Of a stretch of DNA of 64,000 nt, positions 55,984 through 64,000 are shown one piece after another. This stretch comes from Tridacna crocea (lineage: Eukaryota; Mollusca; Bivalvia; Cardiida; Cardiidae): positions 27,129,462-27,193,461 of the forward strand of contig OX031062.1 of the NCBI GenBank assembly GCA_943736015.1. Direction: 5' to 3'. Numbering within the stretch: position 1 is the stretch's first letter; every line of letters begins with the position of its first letter. Below the pieces are notes generated by a model, which saw nothing but the letters and a program-made list of their open reading frames with translations, had not been told where the DNA came from and ran no database searches. Made by a program: the position numbers and the translations under genes.

Positions 55984-56128
55984 GAGGTTATTACACGGCT
56001 GATGAGGGCCAGAGAGTGATATCAGCCGGCCACCTTGGTATCTGCCCCGAGGGCTTTAGCCCGAGGGCAGATTTCGAGGTGGAGGGCCGATATCACTCTC
56101 CGGTCCTCATCAGCCGTGAATAACCTCT
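55984..56128. repeat. Long near-perfect palindrome (about 65-bp arms)
   Basis: GAGGTTATTACACGGCTGAT, GAGGGCCAGAGAGTGATATC on the left pair with GATATCACTCTCCGGTCCTC, ATCAGCCGTGAATAACCTC on the right; the centre CGAGGGCTTTAGCCCGAGGG is also self-complementary. GC-richer than its surroundings. It abuts the element 56129-56863. Confidence 0.85.
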
Positions 56129-56863
56129 TTATTACATTCATTTGATCAATAGCTTGATTTTTTTTGGTTTTCTAGCATGTTTAGATACTTAAAACAAAAA
56201 AAGTAAAATCTTGTCTTCATTCGACACAAGTTTTTTCCGCAGGTAAACGTCTCGTTCATGACGTCATTCATCATCACTACCGTAGAGATGCATACATGTG
56301 CAGTAAAGGACGTTTTAGATAAACATTTCTTTATGTTTGTTCATTGTTAAAAAGATGTTGCCATCATTGTTTCTCAGTCTAAATATTCAATTGAGTGTGA
56401 TACAGATCAAAACCGAGAAACAGGATAAATAGAACAGATAGTTGGTGCTTCGAATTATGAAACTTAATCAAACTTGGGTCACCCGGCTCAATGGATATAA
56501 ATCGTAGAACTGCTAGCCTATATACACTAAATATTGCCTGATAAGTTTCCCAATCCAAGACAAAAACAAACTGTTCTCTATTTATCACATCTTTGTTGAT
56601 TGAACGATTCAACGTTGACTGCAGTTTTGAAAATTTATCTGCTAGCGATTGACGGACTGATTCCGCCATTTTTCAAAATAGATGTTTTGGGAACGTTAGT
56701 TTACGAGCCAGCGTCCTGTTGCTATAGATATAGAACAAGTATCTTATGAACGGGCAGGATATCAGATATCAGCCCATTGCCCCGCCGTATCTGCCCTCAT
56801 GTGACACTGATATTACACCATCTTCGGTGGAAAATGTTACTATTATAAGTAACAGAATGTAAT
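56129..56863 (-). mobile_element. Possible element with TTATTACATTC inverted ends
   Basis: TTTATTACATTC at 56128-56139 and GAATGTAATAAT at about 56852-56863 are inverted. The right part repeats GGGCAGATA/TATCTGCCC themes of the adjacent palindrome. Possibly the palindrome and this region form one element; superfamily unknown. Confidence 0.45.
56379..56669 (-). CDS. Uncharacterised ORF in the element (96 residues)
   Basis: Starts AAAAATGGCGG, a good initiation context. MAESVRQSLADKFSKLQSTL, NRSINKDVINREQFVFVLD: the first 35 residues look coding and helical; the C-terminal part is AT-driven and may be intronic. No family recognised. Confidence 0.35.
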   Translation of the reverse strand: MAESVRQSLADKFSKLQSTLNRSINKDVINREQFVFVLDWETYQAIFSVYRLAVLRFISIEPGDPSLIKFHNSKHQLSVLFILFLGFDLYHTQLNI

Positions 56864-57103
56864 AATGTCAGTTACTATCATTTTCTATTTTTTGTGTTCA
56901 TTTTTTCCATGCCATTTTCTGCAAACCTGTATAAAGGTGTTGTCTGGTGAATTAATTGATGACATGATCAGAAGCAAGTACTGCATGTCTTATAATTATC
57001 TCTAAATGTAGATAGGCTTTGAACAAAAAATAAAACCAGGGCAGAAGCTGCATGCACTGTTATAAAATGATCAAAATAACTTAAAACAGTTGTAAGTAAT
57101 TAC

Positions 57104-57132
57104 CTCCTGTAGCACAGATCACTGAACACCTC
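57104..57132 (-). CDS. Candidate 29-nt host micro-exon
   Basis: Minus strand: acceptor TGTTTCATTTCTAG, 29 nt reading EVFSDLCYR plus two bases, donor CAGGAG|GTAATT. In this phase it joins the exon at 55312-55384 in frame. No family recognised. Confidence 0.35.
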
Positions 57133-57405
57133 CTAGAAATGAAACAGATAACACTGATTCACTGGAAGTTTAGTGAAACCATAGTGACAAAAAAATTGAT
57201 CTTCAGAAGAATATAATCAAATGGTAATATAAGGTAGGGGAAAAATTACAACAAATACCACTATCCACATGTTAATATATTGCATGCATATTTCTACAGA
57301 AACTTTGCACTTGTATTGCAAAACATAATTTACAGAAAAGCGTTTGTAACTTTTTACAAATTTTAGACAAGTTCAAATGAAAAACATTTAAAGGTGATAG
57401 AAATA

Positions 57406-58722
57406 CGAGGGTCATCCAGAAATGAACGAGAGTTAGTTTGTAACTTTTGAATGAAAAAACATACAGCCAAAAAACTTGGCATGTTACTAAATTAACTCCT
57501 TGCGCGTGTACACGCGCACCTGTTAATTAGCATCATGACGTCACATCATTTTTGACGACATGTTTTCAAACAACGTAATGGCAAACAATGCATTCACGCT
57601 GACGCAAGAAGAAATTTAAGCGTATATTAAGATAGAGAATAGGCACAGAAAGAAAGCGACTGAAATATTTAATGCACTTCAGGAGGTTGACCCGACATGC
57701 ACAGTTGGATTTAGCACTATTTGTTGATGGTTAAGAATTTCAATAATGGATGGCAAGTCTTAAGTCTTACACGAAGCCCTCCTCCAGTAGGCCTGTAAAA
57801 GTTACAGACACAGATAAGATCAAAATTGTTGCTCAACTTATACACTCTGATAGACGATTTACAAGCGAGAAAATTGCTTTTTACGCGAGGATAAGTAAGA
57901 GTTACGTTTATGTTGTTCTGACGCAGAATTTAGACATGAGAAAGATCAACGCATGGTGGGTGCCACACACACTCTCAAAAACTGAAAAAGACAAACATGA
58001 TCAAATTTGTACTAAATTGTTGAATAGATATTCAGAGGAGAGTTAAATGATGCTAAATAGAGTGGTTGCAATAGGCAAAACATGGATCCGGTCATTTGAG
58101 CCCAAAATGAAACACCAAAGCTCTGAATAGCAAACTCACCAAGACTTGTGAAATATCGCCACAGTATGAACTGCCCAAAGATGCTAATGATCTTCCCCTA
58201 TGATATTAACGGCATTTTGACAACATACAGAGTTCCACATCGAAGTATGGTTAATAAGGAGTACTATGAGTGATATTTGATTAAAATTCTTCGACCTGTG
58301 ATACACCGCAAACAACCGGAACTTCTACTGGTGACACCATTTATTTTGCATGGTAATGCCATGCCATACAAGTCTGGCATTGTTAGGGATGTGTTTGAGC
58401 AGTAACACTGAGGAGTTCTTAAACACCCGGCATATTCGCCACACTTAAGTCCCCCAACTACGACCTGTTTCCAAAACTTAAAGAACCGCTACGAAAAATC
58501 CGATATGACGATTTGAATGAACTATATGTCGCTGTGAATGTGGTCGTTACGGTCATCAACAAAGATTGCCTAGCAATGGGAGTTCAGGATCTGCCAAAAA
58601 GATGGGAGTCACCCATAGCATCCGCGGTAGATTATATTGAGGGACTATGAAGAGATTTTGTGAGTAACACTTGTAGTTTTCCCGTAATTAAGCAACTCTC
58701 ATTCATTTCTGGATGACCCTCG
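57406..58722 (+). mobile_element. mariner transposon (1317 bp)
   Basis: Inverted ends CGAGGGTCATCCAGAAATGA and TCATTTCTGGATGACCCTCG, about 28 bp, flanked by TA (57404-57405, 58723-58724). Length is the family norm. Both ends are intact but the gene is not, so it could move only with a transposase supplied from elsewhere. Confidence 0.95.
57630..58655 (+). pseudogene. mariner transposase pseudogene
   Basis: The open part 57750-58046 reads KVTDTDKIKIVAQLIHSDRR, helix-turn-helix region, then MRKINAWWVPHTLSKTEKDK (the conserved WVPH linker block; the second residue pair is normally RWVPH). A stop follows at about 58044. Further on, other frames give PYDINGILTTYRVPHRSMV, FILHGNAMPYKSGIVRDVFE and HPAYSPHLSPP, matching the catalytic H-N/D and YSPDLSP blocks. 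At least two frame changes and several stops. Confidence 0.85.
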
Positions 58723-58838
58723 TAGATGTGTCTCTGCTGATGCAATCTGTCCTTGAAAATGTATAAAATATTTTGAAAAAATGCTGATTTTATCCTTTTC
58801 CTGCAATTTTTTCAAAAGGTCTTCACCAAGATTTTCTT

Positions 58839-59677
58839 AATAGGGTAGTTACCCTTCAAGTTTTGGGCAAAAGCAGTTACACAGCACGATGGGCAAATGA
58901 GTATTTTCAGGGTTCCACAAAATAACAATATCATTCTTCTTGTATAAAAATATCACAGATAAAGTACAGTCAATAAAATCTAAAAAAAACAAACTTTTTT
59001 TTACAATAATCGCAAGTAAAACTCCGAAACAGATAATACAACAACTACAATGTAAAACATGAATAAATTGCCATTACTGCAAAGGCTGATTCTATGCTTA
59101 TCTAACACTAGATCAGGTAACATATCAGATTAGCAAAAAGCAAATGAAGGGGAAACATTACACTTTAGAGGTATTTTTACAGCATTTCAGGAAATAGGGC
59201 AGTTTCTAGTAATACTGGTATGGGACTGGCCTACTTCCCTCCATGTTTTCAAAAGTAATTTTTATTAAAAATCATTACTCACAACAGGTCCATATTCACT
59301 ATCCATTCTTAAAGGCTCAGAAAAGTCTTTACTATCACAGAAGGTGTCATAATGCATTAAAATTTAAGTTACACCATTTAAAAGTGTGGAAATATTGGGG
59401 AGATGACAGTCTGTTACCATGTGGTGGGGCCATATATTAGTCACTGGCATAAAAGAAAAGAATTGTAAAGTCAGGCGAAAAGTAAAACAAAGACACAACT
59501 ACCTGGCAGGTTCTAGTTTTGAAATTAATTTCTCTGTCAGCAAGTACCACTGGGACCAACTGTACAATGACAATTTATCATCTTCACTTTTAAATGATAT
59601 GATATAATGTCAAATGTGTTTAAGCACCTGCTTTTTTTTTAAATTTGGCTTTCAATGTTATAAGTTAACAGGATTCT
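58839..59677. other. No gene recognised; fragment of fold-back element
   Basis: GTCCATATTCACTATCCATT at about 59287 resembles the end of the fold-back family at 8176-8353. Open frames at 59243-59607 have no motif and no splice support. Confidence 0.4.
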
Positions 59678-59812
59678 TCGTCTATGCTGAAGAATTTTCT
59701 AAATTTGAAAATGTCACAACTTTTGATTGGCTAAACCCTTTGATTCAGCCAATCAGAAGTTGTGATACATGTACTGTCAAATTTAGAAAATTCTTCATAA
59801 TGAGAAAAGGAA
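59678..59812. mobile_element. Fold-back element with AGCCAATCA loop, short copy
   Basis: GAAGAATTTTCTAAATTTGA, GTCACAACTTTTGATTGGCT on the left; CAGCCAATCAGAAGTTGTGA, TCAAATTTAGAAAATTCTTC on the right. Confidence 0.75.
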
Positions 59813-60177
59813 TACTTTGAAGAACAGTTGTAGAATACAAACACAAGGAGCACTAGACAGATTCTTTTCTATAATTCTAAAAATTCTGTAAATGAGGAAC
59901 AGTACAAGGTAACCATATTTTAAAGACTTTCATGTCAAATTAAGGAGTCAACTAGACTGAGCTGAACAAATTTGAGAGCATTCCTGTGAACTATAAACAT
60001 CATAATAAAATGAATTATGTAAACATTTGTGCAATTTACTCTCTGCTCTATTGTATTCTATTATTTGAGCAAAAAACCCTGGGCAAGTTATGAAAATTAC
60101 AAGAATTACAAGACTGTAAATGGATGAAATGCTATTGAATATCAAAACAGATCATTCAGTATTTTTCTTTTTCATTC

Positions 60178-60975
60178 AAGAAAGATACAAAACTTTGCAA
60201 CATTGCTAAACATTGAAATAAAACATGCAAAATATGCATTTCTTCTTTTCCCTCATTTTTTTCTACTTTTACAAAGGTGATTCATTTAGGCAACTTTAAC
60301 TGTTTACCAAAATTTTAGACTTGTCCAAATTGAAAGCAGTTGCAAAGAATAAAATTAATGTAGCTTTGTAAATATTGAAACTTGTCTCAGGAAAAGTGGA
60401 AAACATTGCGGGAAAAGGAGAAAATGCTGGTTACCAGCATTTTCTCCTTTTCCCTCCATGTTTTCAAAAGGCTTGTTTCTTTGAGTCATTAAAAGTTGGG
60501 ATAAGAGTTAAATATTACAGATTCTAAAATTTTGTCCTCAGGGAAAGTATTACAAAGCAGTAAATAAGTGAAAACGCTGCTAAACATGGAAACATATCAT
60601 AATTATTATTTCGTAAAGGTAAAATATAAAGCTGATAACATATAAAACATGAAAAGTATGCAAAAAATTTTAGAAATACTACTATAAGCATAGTTGGTCA
60701 AAGGGACAGTTTGGTAAAAGGGGTTAAAGTAGACTACCATTGAACTTACAAACATCATTTCACCGTCAGCCTTGTATTAAGCTACAGTTAAAGTACCAAG
60801 GCTAAACATTGAACAGTATTCAAACAATCCCATGTTTTATGGGCCTGAAAAGAGGGGTTTTGAGAAAGTTGTGGGAAAAGAAGAAAATGCTCATAACCAA
60901 GACTTTTCGTTTTCAAATAAAGATTTCTACCCTTCAGAAATGAGTCTTTTCATTTCAGCAACATCAAATATACTA
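60178..60975. mobile_element. Three palindromic TTAA elements
   Basis: 60178-60292 (old, partial), 60297-60509 (minus, core GGAGAAAATGCTGGTTACCA GCATTTTCTCC, right end AAGAGTTAA) and 60815-60975 (plus, CAAACAATCCCATGTTTTAT, core eroded). Confidence 0.65.
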
Positions 60976-61040
60976 CTCGAACTTGGATAGGGATCACTTA
61001 CATATTTCTGTATTGATTTATAAGTTACAACAGTTTTGCA

Positions 61041-61266
61041 TAAACTCTTTATCATACAGTAAAAACTCTAGACTTGTCCAAGCTGAAAGCATTTGCTGAC
61101 CAAAACCTAAATGCAGCCTGCACTATGCTGTCTGTAATAGGGTAGAAAACATTGTTGAAAAAGGAGAAAATGCTGGTATCCATCATTTTCTCCTTTTCCA
61201 ACCATATTTTCCAAAGGCTTCTTTCTCAGTGTCTTTAACAGTTGGAATTTTGGGGTAAAGGCTTAA
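61041..61266 (-). mobile_element. Palindromic TTAA element
   Basis: TAAACTCTTTATCATACAGT to GGGGTAAAGGCTTAA; core GGAGAAAATGCTGGTATCCA TCATTTTCTCC. Confidence 0.8.
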
Positions 61267-61639
61267 AGATCCATTTTCACTGGTCATTTTATTGCTCAGT
61301 GTGGCAATGTAACTTATTGTAAAACCATACATGATACATGCCATGTATATATTTAGAGTGAATCTTTTAGGCTGATCCCTAGCAAATTTTGAGTACCGGT
61401 AGTATATGTCCACTTAGCGTTACATTTACTAGGGAAGAGTTAGCAATTGCAGGTGAAACATGGGCAAATCATTTGAAAACCACAAGTTTGTGGGGGTTTT
61501 GACATTTTGTTAGCAGGAAAAGCGAGTTACTTCTTATGTTTTGGAATGCTATTTGTTGTAGACAATAAAACATAATCTTGAAAAGTTGCTTGTAGTGGGA
61601 CAAGAGGTCTTGCAATGGAAACTTATCAAAATAAGCCTC

Positions 61640-62810
61640 TGGATCTCTAAAAATAATGGCCATAGTGGCCATGAAGTAGCTCACTTAAGCCTTCAGGCCA
61701 AACATGAACAATTTTTAATGACTTCTGAGATGTCATGACAAACATTCTTGTGACAAACATTCTAACCAACTTTCATAAGTATCGGACTGAAAATGTGGCC
61801 TTGATAATGTTCACAATCATTTCTAGATTTTGTCTCGGTGACTTATTTTTAAGCCTTACATTGTATATTTTCCAAGTTGTTGTAGGTATAGCATAGCAAT
61901 TATTCTGATCAACTTTTATGTGTACGGAACAGAAAATGTGGGCTCCAGACTGTAATGAAATTGTTTTCTAAGTTCTGAACTAGTGACCTAGGTTTTCACA
62001 TCATGTGACCTAATTCTTTGCTCATTCAAACTATCATCAAGACAAAGATTCTGACTTCTTTCCATAAATATTGGACAGAAAATGTAGTCTTTAGAGCATA
62101 CACAAGGTACTTCAAAGGTCTGACCTGGTGACCTTGTTTTTGACCTAATATGACCTGTTTACTAACTCATTAAAGAGTATTGGACTGAAAATGTGGCCTC
62201 TAGAGTGAACTCAAGGTTTTTCTAAAATTAGACCTAGTAACATGGTTTTGAAATCAAATTAACCATTTTAAAATTCATCTGAGATATTGTCAAGACAGTT
62301 TTTCTTACCAAGTTTCATAATTATCAGATAGAAATGTTCCAGCCTCTTGAGCATATACAATGGTTCCTAAATATTTGTAATATGGACCTGTTTTCTTTTA
62401 TCTGTCCATATGACCCATTTTCAAAATTGTTTGAGATATTATCAAAACATATTCTAACCAACTTTAAACAGTATTGGACAGAAAATGTGGCCTTCAGAGC
62501 ATTCACAAGATTTTTCAAGGTTTTGACTCAGTGACCAATTTTTTGACTCACATGACCCATTTTTAAACTCTTTTTTTTTTCCCAGACATCATTAGGACAA
62601 ACATTTGGACCAACATCAAGAATTTGAACTTAAACTGTGGCCTCTAGAGTGTGCCCAAGGGTTTTGAAAGACTTGACCGTGTAACCAAGTTTTGACTTCC
62701 AATTAGCCATTTTCAAATTTGTCTGAGACACTGTCAAGACCGTTATTCTTACCCAGTGTCTTGCATATTGGACTGAAAATGTTGCCTCTAGAGCTTACAC
62801 AAGGTAAAAG
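61640..62810 (+). repeat. Tandem-core element, family F
   Basis: Left end AATAATGGCCATAGTGGCCA (hairpin) and GTAGCTCACTTAAGC; about seven monomers of 150 bp with GGACTGAAAATGTGGCCTCT and TGACCTAATATGACCTGTTT. No clear right end. Confidence 0.75.
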
Positions 62811-63121
62811 TTGATGACAGAAGAAGGACACAGATTCTATTTCAACAGTTTTTTCATCAGAAAGCCAAAAAGTAAAATAATGACTATCTACAATTCAGTT
62901 TCATACTGGACAGAGAAAAAATGGAAAATATTAACAAACTGCTTTAAGCTCTTTTCTGATTTTAACCTAGTTAATTAAATACAATTCATTTTGACTGAAC
63001 ATGTATGCTCGTAAGATAGTTTATTTGATTACAGGATTAGGGTGGAATTAGGATAGTGAACGGAGCCCCTAACGTCAAGCAGTAATATAACATGCATAAG
63101 TATTGCCAATTTTTCTATTCA
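62811..63121. other. No gene recognised
   Basis: Short AT-rich stretch between the family F element and a palindromic element. Confidence 0.45.
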
Positions 63122-63299
63122 TTAGCCCTTTACCAAACAATCCCTGGTTTTTACAACCCAGTGGAAGAAGACTTCTGAAAATATTGAGACCACAATTTTG
63201 ATTTCTACAATCACGTTTCAATGTTTGAGTCTCCTTTGTTTTGTTGTCTGCACATGCTTTCAATTTGGACAAGTATTTTGTTGTTTGGTAAAGAGTTAA
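63122..63299 (+). mobile_element. Palindromic TTAA element, core deleted
   Basis: TTAGCCCTTTACCAAACAAT to TTTGGTAAAGAGTTAA, but the palindrome is absent between GAAAATATTG and CAATCACGTT. Shows that the core can be lost as a unit. Confidence 0.75.
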
Positions 63300-63399
63300 T
63301 AATTCAGTGAAAACTGTAACTGCATCAAAGACAAAATCATAAGAATAGTTTTGACACACTGAAAACCTGGGAACTAATCCTGGATAGGGTTGGATACTG

Positions 63400-63500
63400 T
63401 CATATTTCATCTCTGGTCAATTTGTAGGGAGAACCATCAGCAGAAGTCACCCACTGTCTTTCATTTGTCTTTGTATTGTATTCATAGACACGCCCAGTCA
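63400..63500 (-). CDS. Candidate terminal host exon with WW-like motif
   Basis: Minus strand: strong acceptor TTCTTTACATTTTTAG, then one open frame TGRVYEYNTKTNERQWVTSA, DGSPYKLTRDEI and a TGA at 63400-63402. The GRVYEYNTKTNERQW segment resembles the second and third strands of a WW domain, which bind proline-rich ligands. An internal donor-like site (CAGTGG|GTGACT) would allow it to be a middle exon instead. Upstream exons would lie beyond the window. Confidence 0.5.
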
Positions 63501-63525
63501 CTAAAAATGTAAAGAAAAATAAGTG

Positions 63526-63714
63526 ACTTTAACCTTTTACCATACAATCCCAACTTTTAATGACCCCTAGAAAGAAGCCTTTTGAAAACATTGTTGGAAA
63601 AGGAGAAAATGCTGGTAACTAGCATTTTCTCCTTTACCAACAATGTTTTTTACCCTTTCAAAGACAGAAACTATCACCTGAATCCAAAATTTTGCTGTTT
63701 GGTAAAGAGCTAAT
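63526..63714 (+). mobile_element. Palindromic TTAA element, 3' shortened
   Basis: TTTAACCTTTTACCATACAA, core GGAGAAAATGCTGGTAACTA GCATTTTCTCC with ATTGTTGG/CCAACAAT outer bases (again a paired change), end TTTGGTAAAGAGCTAA. It follows the acceptor of the 63.4 kb exon by about 25 bp. Confidence 0.85.
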
Positions 63715-64000
63715 TCAATTTAGAAATAGAAAAAAAAAACATGAGAAAACAGTGATCCTTACATTGACAGTGAGCAGAGAAAATCAGAAAAAAGCATTAT
63801 CTCAGATGAATGAAATTACAACAAAAAATCCGAGAAGTAAAGAAATACAAATTATATGAAACAGCTTTGTACATCATATTTTCCCAACAATAAATTTATC
63901 TAGAAACTTAAGAATAATCTTTGAGTGAAAGTTTAAATTGAAATCAGTCAGAATCAATTTGACCAGAATGTCTCTTCACAGTTGATAATGAAAACCCAAG
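63715..64000. other. No feature recognised
   Basis: AT-rich sequence, presumably intronic, continuing past the window. Confidence 0.4.

Larger units (their letters stand above)
57350..58838 (-). mobile_element. Old palindromic TTAA element split by a mariner
   Basis: Long-arm part at 57350-57403 (CAAATTTTAGACAAGTTCAA) and core/short arm at 58725-58838 (AAAAAATGCTGATTTTATCC, TTTTTTCAAAAGGTCTTC). The mariner and its TA target lie between. Confidence 0.55.

Noticed and set aside
27416-63410. Many 60-110-residue open frames with similar sequence (FSPFPTMFSTL, FSVTFILSSANAF, KILLFGNEL)
   Set aside because: They are translations of the palindromic TTAA element in either orientation; similarity between them reflects the repeat, with no start, splice or codon evidence.
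1-64000. Prokaryotic operons, origins, integrons or plasmid features
   Set aside because: No long open frames, ribosome-binding sites or operon spacing; spliced exons and eukaryotic transposons throughout.

Overview
This is a eukaryotic, AT-rich, intron- and repeat-dominated window with no prokaryotic gene organisation. The repeats (long elements built of 130-190 bp tandem monomers that end in ACGGACG-like tracts, resembling the bivalve 'pearl' type; tRNA-headed SINEs; many small TTAA-flanked elements) suggest a bivalve mollusc. That is inference from repeat style, not a match to a known genome.

Host genes: the only host coding signal I can support is a set of short exons with good splice sites, all on the minus strand: a cadherin-like exon (7763-7988), a cysteine-rich exon (50063-50151), a 73-nt exon (55312-55384), micro-exons near 3.5, 21.6, 47.9 and 57.1 kb, and a WW-like terminal exon at 63.4 kb. 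They may belong to one very long gene or to two or three; most of the window would then be intron.

Layout: 1-3.3 kb, tandem-core arrays; 4.6-6.9 kb, a small palindromic element, a 5'-truncated LINE and a 189-bp tandem array; 7.7-8.4 kb, cadherin exon and a fold-back element; 9.2-12.6 kb, a Helentron-like element; 15.7-25.3 kb, a run of tandem-core elements, one carrying a two-deep insertion; 26-34.8 kb, many copies of one palindromic element plus a 3.1 kb Kolobok-like transposon with a THAP gene; 36.9-43.5 kb, a nest of tandem array > LTR retrotransposon > Helentron-like element > palindromic element; 45.2-47.2 kb, a DNA transposon with CCGTA-rich ends; 48-52.2 kb, two more tandem-core elements; 52-55.3 kb, another dense cluster of palindromic elements; 56-58.7 kb, a long palindrome and a mariner; 61.6-62.8 kb, a last tandem array.

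The outstanding feature is one small palindromic element, present as roughly 50 whole or partial copies (about 15% of the window by eye). It is up to 229 bp, flanked by TTAA, has unequal arms, and has a core palindrome of about 66 bp whose two halves change together between copies. Insertions into and by this element give the relative ages of much of the rest.
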